Shown here in pieces: positions 1 through 10,541 of a DNA stretch of 64,000 bases. The DNA lies in assembly GCA_009761415.1 (NCBI GenBank), contig QUOL01000005.1, forward strand, positions 1,178,001 through 1,242,000. Direction: 5' to 3'. The translations under genes were made by a program, and so were the position numbers. The stretch's first letter is position 1, and the number at the start of each line of letters is the position of its first letter. Source of the DNA: Sarcomyxa edulis. Its lineage: Eukaryota > Basidiomycota > Agaricomycetes > Agaricales > Mycenaceae. The notes below the pieces were generated by a model. It did no database searches and was not told the origin of the DNA. It saw only the letters and a program-made list of their open reading frames with translations.

Positions 1-676
1 CCCGATACTCAACAAAGACATCTGCAGTGAAATAGCAGAACTCATGTCCGTTAAGTCGAAACATGGTGCAGGCGGAGAGTATTCGCCGGAATGGAAACCA
101 AAGGTACTGTCCATCCCATCCATTCATCCTATCTTCCTATCCTCCCATCTACCTCTCACATCCCTTGACACCAACAGCCCGAAGACTTCCACCCCGACGC
201 ATCCCAACCACCTCCACCCGCACCACCCGACCCAGCAGAGCCCCCCGCACCAGCCAAACCAGGCTGGCGCACAGTACACAAACGTGCCGAACGCAAAGAG
301 CGTGCACTCGCTAAACTAGCCCCCCCAGAGCCCGTACCAGCTCCTACACCTGCACCGCCGAAACCCGGGTTGCCCGCCTGGGCGCAGTGGAGACGTATGT
401 ATCAATCATTTCTATTAGTGGGTGTTGTGCGATTGCTTATGGTTATGGGTGATGGATTGTACAGCAAATCCACTACTAGCACCAGTGCCTGTGGCTGCTA
501 CGCCGGCTAGTCCTCTTCCTGCTTCGCCTCCGCCTAGAGCTGGGTTGTTCGGTGCGTTCTTGTCTTGTTAGCTGTATCTGTGTATTTTCCTTTGTTTCCC
601 ACGTCCCTCATGTTCTCATCCCCACATACTCACTCCCGTCCCATCCCCAGGTCCCCCAACGCCTCCTCCAAAGTAA
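1..676 (+). CDS. 3' end of an unidentified gene with a Pro/Ala-rich C-terminus (partial)
   Basis: The 5' part lies outside the window. Four exons can be joined in one frame: 1-103, 178-394, 465-551 and 651-676, with introns that start GTACTG, GTATGT and GTGCGT and end in AG. The first exon reads as an ordinary globular segment containing ELMSVKSKHGAGGEYSPEW. The rest is low complexity, rich in Pro and Ala, with a basic patch (KRAERKERALAKLA), and ends in GLFGPPTPPPK followed by TAA. Such a tail suggests a disordered protein-interaction region. I do not recognise the family. The exon chain is convincing because the frame stays open across three junctions; the function is unknown. Confidence 0.6.
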
Positions 677-1173
677 CCCGCTCTTCGCGAATCACGACCA
701 TGAAATTCAATGCCTCTCAATGCCCACGAGGCACAAATGACCCGTTCCTCACAATATCAACCACGTAAAGTCACACGTATCTATAGACTGAGCTCCCATA
801 TCCTGCAAGTTCTATCTTCTCATCATCTTTCGCTTCACTTCCTTTCCTTTTCCCTTCCCATTTCGGTTTGACTCATTGTTGTCTGTAAACGCTTCATCGT
901 CATTCGTTCAGTAAAGCTTTTTTGTATACGTTACTTGTCGTTATCTGTACGCACTACTTTGTTAACCTGTACATACTTTTACTCTTTACTTGCACATTTT
1001 CAAATCTTCCAATTCGCATCTAAAAACACATTCCAATTATCCCATCTCATATCTATCTATGCTAAACTCGTCGATGTTTATCGCAACTGAGTAATCAATA
1101 TACAACAAGAGCCCGTGTGCATTCTAAAGCTATCTAATACATTGTTAAACCCTCCAAGCTCGTCAGAGATACT
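677..1173. other. Intergenic / 3' UTR region
   Basis: No open frame with family-like content is visible. The stretch is T- and C-rich and lies between two genes that converge here, so it probably holds both 3' untranslated regions. Confidence 0.5.
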
Positions 1174-2511
1174 TCAAATCAATATCCAACCCATCCTTCC
1201 TCCACTGATCGAAATACCGCACATATGTACATACGCAGGCCTCGATTTCTCATCCCAACGATGGATCACCACTCTACATACACGCAACCTCACGGCATCG
1301 ACATCAACACTACCGCGAGGCCGACGAGCCTCAATCATACCCACCACAACCCTCTCATCCAGCTTCTGATCATACCGAAGCTCCAGTGATTCCAATCGCG
1401 GAACGAGCTCGTAACGAGAGATCATCTCAAACGTCTTCGGGCTCACTGGGCTGCGGAATACGAGGGATACGAGTGAGGGGACACATTGAAGAGCGGTTTC
1501 TGGGACTTCTGGGCATTCATAGCTCATGATCATTGATAGCTTGTCTAGTTCGAACGAAGAACGGAACGTAAACGAGTGGAACGTATTTATCACACTCTTG
1601 TTCAACGACAGAGTCAAATCCTTCAGAACAGGTACGACAAGACGACCATAGAACGCGCTGGTAGTGACAGGACCCATGTTGAGAGACCCATTGACGCGCA
1701 AGATCCGAAGATGGGGAAGCGTGATTATATATGTCGATGTCGACCCGTAATAAAACCGATTATCGACAAACATTATCTCCACATCACACTCGACGAGGTG
1801 GATACAATCCCGTAGGAGCGATATGCACATGAAGGGCATCATGCATGCCTGCGTTATATGCAGGTATGTCAACTGCGCCCATGGAATTAGATGAATGTAT
1901 ATGGGGGGATCCATGGTGAGACGAGTTAGTTTCGGGGCAGCGTGTAGCACGGTACAACTCTTGTCCCATAGATTCGGAAGGTCTTCCCAAGATGGTCAGG
2001 TCCTCCAACGACTCCACTAGCCCTGGAGGTAATTGCAGGAACGGTCGCATAAGCGCGTCTGTCGCCTTGATGTAGAGTTTGCGAAACAAGAACGTATGAG
2101 GGAACACAATGTCCGTAATCGCTTTCGAAGTCAATTCCAGTGGAAACGAGACGTGAAGATCGGTCGGTAGTGGTGCAGCGCGAGGGAACAATTCTCTAGC
2201 AGAATCATACCCATTCCTTCTTATATTCTGCTCGATCTGCAACTGCTGCTGTTCGTGGGTGAGTCTTGCGCCACGTCCGATATTCCATGGATTATGCAGA
2301 ACAGTAGGAAGGGGTCGACCATCTGGCGAGCTATGAGCAGGGAGGAATCCGAAAACAAGGAGATAAGTGCGGAGGATAGACCAGGGAAAGACCTAAAGTA
2401 ATAAAAGCAGGAAGAAGGAAAGACTCGGAGAATCGGTTCTTGCCAATCGCGTGTTTGGTAGAAGGAGATTTGTTCGACAGGCGTTTGCCAAATATCATCG
2501 ACGTCGATCAT
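1174..2511 (-). CDS. F-box/LRR-like protein, possibly disrupted
   Basis: The C-terminal part (about 1174-1950) reads as leucine-rich-repeat-like sequence (HAAPKLTRLTMDPP, VPSLVSLVFRSP, LVPRLESLELRYD), as in the large F-box/LRR families of Agaricomycetes. The upstream part (about 1960-2390) contains LPTVLHNPWNIG and VESLEDLTILG, which match the region after the F-box in such proteins. The two parts are in different frames. They join either through a weak 58-nt intron (GTGGAG to AAG, phase 0) or not at all, in which case there is a frameshift near 1960-2000. The N-terminal exon starting at 2511 and an intron ending TTTAG near 2394 are tentative. F-box proteins recruit substrates to SCF ubiquitin ligases, but a canonical F-box is not evident here. 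It may be a decaying copy. Confidence 0.5.
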
Positions 2512-2776
2512 CCAAGGCCAGTTCTTAGAGAATGAGTAGACTGTATTTGTAGAGATTCAGGGCCCGGCCACGGCTGGAGAGCTCGAAATTCAAGACATAT
2601 ATGTACAACAAGGTGGGCCACAAATACTTCAGTGCCGTTGAGTTGAGATGACCATGGATCCTCATGAATTTGAGAACAATATTGATACATAGAGAACAGC
2701 TCCGAGTCGAAAACATGACAGATATAACGACACCGATAAGGATAACAATAATAGTACACGCACACTAGATCCATCT

Positions 2777-4313
2777 TCAATTCAAGCTCTTTGGCTTATC
2801 GTTAACACGATACCAATCCCCCGGTCCGATATCCTCGAAGCTATGTTGGATCTAGGATAAGCGAGACACTGATGAGCTATACGTGCCGAAATAGGAGAGC
2901 AAGGCCGATAGACATACCCAGTATGCCAGAACTGCAGCAACAAGATCAGCCGATTGAGGATCATCGGGAGAATACTTCTTGACCAGCTGTGTTGGACTGG
3001 CAACAGGGTTACATTCGAGATATGTAGTCTGTCTGTACGAGACTTCTTCGTCTGTGACGCTGACGATGACGAACACCCAGAAATGTCCGTCTGTCAACGC
3101 GCCCCGAAGGTATTTTAGCCTGTCGAACGATTAGCCGTTGTGCCACTCATAGAATCAGTGTCGTAGTAATCACTTGAAGTGTTTCGCCAATGCGTATAGT
3201 TGTACTGCAACTGTACGAATAGAGTGGTCCGGGTATTTTCCGGGGTGGATTTTGTACCGGGCGATATAGAACGACGATACGGGTAGTGGAAGACCCGTTT
3301 TCCAACATACGGAGGAGTGTTGAGTCCTACCTATTGAGCACAAGTGTGAAGATGGGTAAGACGCAATGACAGTGGATATAATGCGGAAGTTCGGAGACGA
3401 TGAGTACGTACAAACTTTCTGTTGGTTCTCAACAACAACAGCAGCGTAGTCAATGGTGCCACTGACAGTGGTAAAATTTGTGTTGATGGCTGGATTCGGA
3501 TTCAAATCTGTAGAAGGTATCACGCAATCTGTTTCGATGACCATGCGATGGGGAAGTGTGATCATTGCTGCGGCACGATATAAGAAAACGTCGATGCATG
3601 CGCGTTCGGTCGCATTGTGCTAGGAAGAAATAAATCAGGGGGTCAGGTGAATAGGGGATATAGTGAGCTCGGTATACGGACTTGAGGGATCATCACCATA
3701 GTCTCCTGGATCATGTTGAGGTTCGCGTACATGGTCTTTGACGACATAAATTTATCTTGTCCCAGTAAACGGGAAGCTTCGAGGCGAGATGGATCGACGA
3801 CGAGACCGAGTACTGGCCCGTATTTGATGTTCAGAGAGTCCTCAAATGCCCAGGTCTGAGTGAGGTCCGTGAAGTCGATCGACTGAGTATAAAGTTAGAA
3901 TAGGGTGTATCAGAATCGAGTAGTGAATGTCGACACACGATTTTTTTGCTGCTCAGTTTTGTGAGTATAGCGTCTATTATAGCGATCTTGTTTTCTGCGT
4001 TCGAATCATCAGATTGCGCAAGGGAACGCTTCAAGCCTTGGCAACAGGGGACGAAGTAGTCCGTCATTAAGCCGTCAAATTGTTTCATCTGATTTGTTTG
4101 ATCGGGCTGTAGAAGTTGTGAATGGGTGAGAAATGGATGTCAACATGAGGCCCAGGAGGGTGGACATACCGATTGGATGGACTTTGAAAGCGTACTCCTG
4201 AGTATTTCGACTAATTCGTCTAAGGATGGCATAGGTCCAGCTGAGGTTGTCGGGATGATAGACGATGACTCGGAAAGAGTTGTTCTCATTCTTTTACGTG
4301 CTGGTTCAGACAT
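2777..4313 (-). CDS. PD-(D/E)XK nuclease-like conserved basidiomycete protein
   Basis: Seven exons can be joined in frame from ATG 4313 (MSEPARKRMRTTLSES) to TGA at 2777-2779. The introns have GTATGT-, GTGTGT-, GTCCGT-, GTACGT-, GTGATT- and GTATGT-type donors. Internal segments include ETDCVIPSTD, GTIDYAAVVVEN, FYIARYKIHPGK, VQLYALAKHF and YLRGALTDGHFWVFVIV. The order beta strand with Asp, then beta strand with x-K, then helix resembles a PD-(D/E)XK-like fold seen in many basidiomycete hypotheticals. The Glu expected before the Lys is Arg here (ARYK), so catalysis is doubtful. The family assignment rests on remembered pattern similarity, not a search. The molecular role is unknown. Confidence 0.6.
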
Positions 4314-4943
4314 GGTGGTTTGGATGGAGGTTATATAAGAGCCCCTTTCCAACCCTTTCCTTCTGATTTCGACAGACGGCAGGTCGGCACGGGATCAGTA
4401 TCTGGGCTTGCCATAAAGTCGGGGTGCAAACTCAGTGTAGCGTCAAAATTTGCAGAGGAAAGTCCAGAGGAAAGTCCATGACAAGTTTGGTAGCTAGCTA
4501 GATGATTCTGCAAGACAGCCATCGATGTTTCAACATTTTTGGGCAGCTCCAACAGGAGAAGAGGATGCTATAGAGACCGTTCCATTAGCAGGTTCAGATG
4601 AGTCTATAGGTCCGACAGAAGAGGACAATCCAGCGTTAGCAGCAGGTTCATTAACAACAGAGGGCAACGGCGTGAGTCCAGTGGCAAAGACAACCAGGAA
4701 TAGTGTTTTACGTCGGAGTGCAGGCTGATGTACACAACGTGCTGCCAAGTTTTGCTATGCAAATTCGGTCCCTACAGATTCCCCAGGACCCCTCCACGGC
4801 TGGAGAGCAACAGTCAAGACGTCGACATGTGAGAGACATGCATGAAACAAGCATGAAGGTCACGGTCAATGGTCGAATCACTGCGACAGCCCCGATGCGT
4901 GGCATGTCCACCCCATGACCCAACAATAGTGCACTCCCTTCAT
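4314..4943. other. Intergenic region with a short unsupported minus-strand frame
   Basis: This is the upstream region of the nuclease-like gene. A 72-codon minus-strand frame (4530-4748) has a hydrophobic N-terminal segment (LFLVVFATGLTPLPSVV) that could be a signal peptide, followed by Ser/Ala-rich sequence, but it lacks cysteines, splice support or a family match. I do not call it a gene. Confidence 0.4.
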
Positions 4944-5026
4944 GGTCTTATGGTCTAGTGGTACGATACCTGCTTTGGGTTTATCTTGATTGCAGGTGGC
5001 CCGGGGTTCGAATCCCCGTGAGACCC
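4944..5026 (+). tRNA. tRNA-Pro (anticodon TGG) with a short intron
   Basis: The acceptor stem GGTCTTA pairs with TGAGACC, with one G-U pair. The A-box-like TGGTCTAGTGG and the B-box GGTTCGAATCC are both present. The anticodon stem CCTGC/GCAGG closes a loop TTTGGG...T, giving anticodon TGG and tRNA-Pro. About 11 nt (roughly 4981-4991) sit after position 37, the canonical place for a nuclear tRNA intron. The remaining T-stem and discriminator C also fit fungal tRNA-Pro. A pol III T-run follows. Confidence 0.9.
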
Positions 5027-5029
5027 ATC

Positions 5030-5034
5030 TTTTT
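5030..5034 (+). terminator. RNA polymerase III T-run terminator
   Basis: TTTTT begins four bases after the tRNA-Pro discriminator base, the usual position for pol III termination. Confidence 0.75.
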
Positions 5035-5225
5035 GTCCTTCCTCGGTAGTTGTTTTGCATCCGCGAACCAACGGATCGGCCACAGTTCTCTGATCAAACC
5101 CAGGCTGGTTCGTAAATCCTTGTGCATTCGTCTAAGCTGGTATTCAAGAGATATATACAATGCAAATGGAGAGAGAATCAAAAAGTACGTATCAAATCCA
5201 CGATACGCATGTGAGAGTCGTCCGG

Positions 5226-6802
5226 CTATGTATCCTTCCCCTTGCTCTTCAACCACCCAAACCAGCTACTTCCACTTCCCTCTACGTTCTGTTTAGAGCC
5301 CAACAACGGCGTCTCCTCACCGACACGGACCTCTCTCACATCCTCATCGGCAGCACTCCCCAACGCGGCAGCCAACGCATCCCGAACTGCACCAGGATCC
5401 TCTTCTGCCGCTACGACCAATCCAGGGATATACGATTCTTCGTCTGGGTCTACGTACATAACGTCAATTATGATCAACGTACGGAAACAATGCAACGCAC
5501 CATGCAACAACTCATTCGGGCCAATAGCGAGTTCAAGAGGATGTCCGAAATCATCGATCCCTAACCTCGATTGGCGGATTTTCCAGAATATGCACATAAT
5601 GAGGAGGGTGCCTTGCATTATGCCGGATACAGCAAACATTATCCAGCCTACATCATCAAGGAAACATTCAATTTTGATTATACCAGGGAATGATAGATCA
5701 GACAGCGTACTAGTCCAATTGGTTCCGGGTCTAAAGGTACAACGATAAGACATTGCGATGATCAAGAATTGTACATGACCCAGACGCACCTGAGAGCAAT
5801 ACTAAGGACCATGACAGCCGCTCCAGGACTTTGTATCACCATCATAGGGATACTCAGAGCACCCACGAGTTTCGTGCGGTATGTGTGGACTAATTGTGGG
5901 GCGTATTGGATAGCCGCGAGGAGGGCAGACGAGAGGCCTAGGAAGCCGGCCCACACTTCAATCGGGTGAGTCATGGAAGTGACGAGGTATAGCGTCGGTA
6001 TGGCCATCAGGATGCTGTCAGCAGTACGCGTCAGACAGAACGGGAAATGGGGAGATGGGAAATCATACATACAAATGAACGAGGACGGCCCATGCTAGGA
6101 TTATAGAGAGCCGCCATTCGGAGCTGTGACCATACTTGCTAGGTGAAATGGCGACGTACTTGAGATGAGGGGGGTAGTAGGTGAGGTATAAAACTAGACT
6201 ATGAAGGGATGTGTTGAGCGAATAAGCGGGTACAGGCTCGCGAGGGGATTTACATGACGGTGAATAGGAACCACTGGAGTGTGACTTGGAACACCCCTCC
6301 AACGGATTCTATGCAATTTCCTAGACTCTGGGAATGGATGTGGGTCATCGCTTAACATGGCAGCATACTTGGGACACGTACGAGGACGCGGCAGCATTTT
6401 ATGATCCCCCATTGAAGTGCGATCCTACACACACGAAACATCGATAATCATGTGTAGCACGAGGCGACTCGGAGGCAGACCCACATATTGAGCATACCAG
6501 CCGCCGAAGATGTGCTTCCGAGTAACAAGAACCATGGGCTGAATCCCTCGGAGGATTTCTTATGGATTATGCGATAATGCTACAAAGCCGGGCTGGTATT
6601 AGACTAGGATACAAACTACAGCGGGTGTAGCGTGTGGCTCGCCTGGGGACCGTATGAACAGATGAGACCGAAACAGAGTCCAGTTGTGAGTGCGGCTGTA
6701 AACCAGTCATGGTGCTATCATTCGTTGGTCAGAATTGTGGGGTGATATATATGAGAGTAGTATTCGATACGCGATACGCACTGCAAGACAGGTCTCAGAC
6801 AT
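5226..6802 (-). CDS. PQ-loop repeat membrane transporter
   Basis: Exons join in frame from ATG 6802 (MSETCLAHHDWFTAAL) to TAG at 5226-5228. The protein has about seven hydrophobic segments and two PQ-loop motifs: CSYGPQ followed by KKSSEGFSPWFLLLGS, and AAIQYAPQLVHTYR followed by VGALSIPMM. The tail carries an acidic EETPLLG, similar to dileucine-type vacuolar sorting signals. PQ-loop proteins of this type are usually vacuolar or lysosomal amino-acid exporters, or relatives of cystinosin; the substrate here is inferred only. One intron (6580-6642) uses a GC donor. The gene is divergent from the AP-1 mu gene, with only 104 bp between start codons. Confidence 0.88.
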
Positions 6803-6906
6803 GCTGGTTTGAAGATAACCGTCGAAGCCAAGTATAGAAAGCACGCAGCAACGTTCCGCGACAACCTCGTAAATCGCATTTCTGCCCCTTCTCTACAACC
6901 GCCATC
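6803..6906. promoter_or_regulatory. Short divergent promoter between PQ-loop gene and AP-1 mu
   Basis: Only 104 bp separate the two outward-facing start codons, so both genes must share this interval for core promoters and leaders. No TATA box is obvious, and the AP-1 side is C/T rich before its ATG. Confidence 0.6.
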
Positions 6907-8619
6907 ATGGCATCCCTTATAGCAATTCTAGATCTCAAAGGGAAACCATTAATCCAGCGTTCATACAGAGACGACGTGCCCCAATCTTATGTCGAACGAT
7001 TTCTGCCATTAGTGCTCGACATTGAGGAGGAAGGCCAGCAGGTCACTCCATGTTTCTCTAGCCAGGGGATCAATTACATGCATATCAGACATTCGAATCT
7101 GTATCGCAAGTCTATTCACTCTGTCTCAGTGGTAACACTAACTAACATTTCATCGCGTTCACAGTCCTAGCCCTCTCGAAACGCAACTCCAATGCCGCCG
7201 AAATCATCCTATTCCTACACCGTCTGACTCAGGTCTTAGTCGAATACTTCAAGGAACTCGAGGAAGAAAGTATTCGCGACAACTTCGTCATCATATACGA
7301 ACTTATGGATGAGATGATGGATTTCGGATACCCGCAAACGACTGAGAGCAAGATCTTACAGGAGTGAGTGTCAATCTAGTTGTAACATCGACGCGATGCT
7401 CATCTTTCGGACAGATACATCACACAGGAGTCTCACAAACTCGAGATCCAGCCGCCCATGGCTGTCACCAACGCAGTTTCATGGAGAACAGAGGGGATTC
7501 GATACAGAAAGAACGAAGTGTTCTTGGACGTTATCGAGAGTGTCAACTTGCTGGTACGTTGGCGCGGTGTTCTGGTTGTCGAACACTCATCAACTCCATT
7601 CTACAGGTCAACGCGAATGGAAACGTGGTTCGTTCCGAAATCCTAGGCGCCGTCAAGATGAAATGTTACCTATCTGGAATGCCCGAGCTACGACTAGGAC
7701 TCAACGACAAAATCATGTTCGAAAGTACCGGTAGAAGTGAGTCAGCCTACCCCGCACACCCCGTTCTCCTGCTCATATCTCTCCACAGCTGCCCGCGGAA
7801 AAGCCATCGAAATGGAAGACGTCAAATTCCACCAGTGTGTTCGTCTATCTCGCTTTGAGAATGACCGGACCATCTCCTTCATTCCCCCGGACGGTGAATT
7901 CGAATTAATGTCGTACCGTCTTTCAACCCCCGTCAAACCTCTCATCTGGGTCGAAGCCGCCGTCGAAAGCCATAAAGGCAGCAGAGTAGAGTACCTCGTG
8001 AAATGCAAAGCGCATTTCAAACGAAGAAGTACCGCTAACAATGTTGAGATCTACGTCCCTGTGCCAGACGACGCTGATAGTCCCAAGTTCCGTGTGAGTA
8101 GAGCCTTGATTGGATGAATCATACCTGCTGATGGCTAACGACAATGATTAGGCTTCAACAGGCAGTGTACAATACGCTCCTGACAAATCCGCTTTCGTAT
8201 GGAAAATTAAACAACTAGGAGGAGGCCGAGAATTCCTCATGCGTGCGCATTTTGGTCTACCAAGCGTCAAAAATGGTATGTTCTACACCTGCTCTCCAAT
8301 CCGACCGACCTTACTCACTCCTAACAGAACTCGAGATCGACAAACGAGCTCCCATCACGGTCAAATTCGAGATCCCATACTTCACAGTCTCCGGCATCCA
8401 AGTACGATACCTCAAAATTGTCGAGAAGAGTGGGTACCAAGCCCTACCATGGGTGAGGTATATTACGCAGAATGGGGATGATTATAGGTTCGTCCGTGCT
8501 TTTGCATCTTCTCTCCACTCTGTATCTTTGGTTTTCGCCTTTACTGACTTGCCATCTTACCGTATAGTTTGCGGACAGCACTAGAGAAGGGCAGCGCCCC
8601 GCCGATTGTCCAGATGTAA
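6907..8619 (+). CDS. APM1: AP-1 clathrin adaptor complex subunit mu
   Basis: Eight exons run from ATG 6907 (MASLIAILDLKGKPLIQRSY) to TAA 8617-8619. The product has about 430 residues, the usual mu length. The N-terminal longin-like sigma domain contains YFKELEEESIRDNFVIIYEL and MDFGYPQTTESKILQEYITQ. The C-terminal mu homology domain contains SWRTEGIRYRKNEVFLDVIE, KFHQCVRLSRFENDRTISFI and FEIPYFTVSGIQVRYLKIVE. These segments are nearly invariant from fungi to animals. The protein recognises Tyr-based sorting signals and builds clathrin coats at the trans-Golgi and endosomes. The first intron (7106-7164) has a GCAAGT donor, needed to keep NLYLLALSKRN in frame. Confidence 0.96.
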
Positions 8620-9116
8620 TTCAGCGTCCCTGGCCGGATCACGTACCCTCTTTTCTGTGTTTTCTTGTTGGACTATATTGTATCTTCTGCTGTTGCATCG
8701 AACACCTGCGTGGCTCAAACATCCACCTTCAAAGAACACAAGAAATTCGAGTCATTGTCATGAACATCTTCGGATATGACTCTCAACATGATTCGTACTT
8801 CATTGTATTCCCTCGATGGTAGCCTACCATCGACGTCCAGCAACTTCGCGCACACGCCACAACGACGAGAGTCTTCTCTCGATCAGACAAAACAAATAAC
8901 ATCTGCTAATGAGATGTACGGTCTATACTCGGATCGTATAACACGATAGTAAATGATCCCTAGTACTGTGCGGTAAAGTGGGTATATAGTGTGTCTATCT
9001 ATCAAATAATAGTCCCAGTGTTGGGTGGGTATACAGCGCGGATCCACGTAAAAATGACGGAGAGATAACGAGTCTGAGATAAATTGTTGACACAATACCT
9101 CACTCAAGCATCGTGG
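8620..9116. other. Convergent 3' region
   Basis: This interval lies between the ends of AP-1 mu (+) and the Ser/Pro-rich gene (-). Short frames here lack coding character. I see only likely untranslated regions. Confidence 0.5.
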
Positions 9117-10541
9117 TCAAGTGGTACCCCTCCTCCGACCGCCCTTCGAGAGCGTCAGCGTCCTCCATAGTTTCCTCAGTCCATTCCCTTGTTTCTGATT
9201 CAAATTCTTCTCATCTAGAGCCACCCCCTTGACATGCACATCGTCCGGCTCATGCGATCGCGTCAAAGTCACTTCTAGCCTCGTCACCTCAGCCCCCGCA
9301 GGTCGACGAATCTCGGAGGTGGGGTTTTTCTTGTGAGTGGACTTGACCGACCTCAGAGATTTGATACTTATACTCCGTAGCCTCCACCCTGGATTACCAG
9401 GCTGAGGTTCCTGTCTTTCTCTCTTCTTTTCTACCCGGGGCGTGTTCATATTGATATTCTCCTTCTCTTGAGACATCATCGGTATTGGCAGGAGTCCGAA
9501 TTCGCCCAAATCCCCATCCTCTTCATCCAGACTACAAAGGTCGCTCAGGCTCGGAGCAGGCAAGCCACTCATGCCCGGACTAGGAGGCCGTAACTCCATA
9601 CTCGACCTAGCCCTCGACGAACAACCCGAGCCAGACGCCCCACTAGTCGTCCTCGTCAGACTAAGACTCGGGAGACTCTGGCTTGTTCCACGACTTGCAA
9701 TGTCACCAGAACCCAAGAACGACCCAATGCCTGTACCAACGAAGCTGGGAGCGCGGGAGCTTGAGCCTGGACGCATGTTCGTGTTGAGGCTGTCGAGCGA
9801 CGAGAGACTAGTCTTGGAGCTGGTTCGCGATAATCGACGCTCTTTCTGTTTATATTCACGCGCGGAGATGGGCAAGACCACGCTGGATGCTGCCAGACCT
9901 AAACGAGAGAATCGCGGGGTAGTTTCATATGTGTTGGTGGTTAACCAGTTTTCGACGCCCGCTGCAGGACGGTTGTTATTATCTCCAGATCTTGTACGAG
10001 AGGGGGTGCCAGGTTTAGTAAGGAGAGGGGGGCTATTCTGCGATAATGAACGTGGTCGTGGTGGAACGGAATCATGGGATGGATCACTATGAGACTTTCG
10101 CTGAATTTTGTGTGGTGTGATCAGAAGATGACTGCTCGAACTAGACGGGGATGACGGGGATGGAGGTTCTTCATTTTTGCTGCTACTCCTATGTTTCCTA
10201 CTAAGATTCACGAATGAAGCTCTTCGGCGTGTAGGCGGTGCAGGTGAAGTGGGGGAAGGAGGCGGTGAAAAGGAGAGCCCCAGGGAAGAATGCGAGCGGC
10301 TAGGAGATCGAAGCGACAGTGGCGGATGAAGTGACGCCAACTCCGGAGTGGACGCGATTTCGACGACATTCCTGCCTTCGTCGCCCTCGCTGGACAAGGC
10401 AGGCCCTGCGAGCGGAGAAGAACGGAGAGGCATAGCAGTATGTCGTCGATTCATGGGCGGTTGTAGCGAGAAAAAGCCCGCAGAAGGGACAAGGAGGAGG
10501 TTCGAGGGGCCATGATTATTGTAATGCTCTGGGGGCGTTAT
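9117..10541 (-). CDS. Ser/Pro-rich disordered protein, long last exon (partial model)
   Basis: One uninterrupted exon of about 474 codons ends at 9117 and begins after a TACCCAG acceptor at 10542. It is very rich in Ser, Pro and Arg, with segments such as SFSPPPSPTSPAPPTRRR and SRGTSQSLPSLSLTRTTSG, and it ends with basic KLWRTLTLSKGGRRRGTT. There are many Ser-Pro and Arg-x-x-Ser sites, suited to phosphorylation. The sequence immediately upstream encodes hydrophobic, membrane-like segments, so this could be the long cytoplasmic tail of a multi-pass membrane protein such as a fungal GPCR. That link is inference, because the upstream exons could not be joined uniquely. Confidence 0.6.
   Translation of the reverse strand: MTPPEHYNNHGPSNLLLVPSAGFFSLQPPMNRRHTAMPLRSSPLAGPALSSEGDEGRNVVEIASTPELASLHPPLSLRSPSRSHSSLGLSFSPPPSPTSPAPPTRRRASFVNLSRKHRSSSKNEEPPSPSSPSSSSSHLLITPHKIQRKSHSDPSHDSVPPRPRSLSQNSPPLLTKPGTPSRTRSGDNNNRPAAGVENWLTTNTYETTPRFSRLGLAASSVVLPISAREYKQKERRLSRTSSKTSLSSLDSLNTNMRPGSSSRAPSFVGTGIGSFLGSGDIASRGTSQSLPSLSLTRTTSGASGSGCSSRARSSMELRPPSPGMSGLPAPSLSDLCSLDEEDGDLGEFGLLPIPMMSQEKENINMNTPRVEKKRERQEPQPGNPGWRLRSISIKSLRSVKSTHKKNPTSEIRRPAGAEVTRLEVTLTRSHEPDDVHVKGVALDEKNLNQKQGNGLRKLWRTLTLSKGGRRRGTT

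Noticed and set aside
4530..4748. Possible small secreted protein on the minus strand
   Set aside because: The hydrophobic start is suggestive, but there are no cysteines, no splice or promoter support and no homologue recognised, and the opposite strand is open over the same bases.
5242..5748. Long plus-strand open frame of 168 codons
   Set aside because: It lies antisense to the well-supported PQ-loop exon and has no family character.
9571..10092. Plus-strand open frame of 173 codons inside the Ser/Pro-rich gene
   Set aside because: It is the mirror frame of a low-complexity Ser/Arg-rich coding exon, which commonly leaves an open antisense frame.
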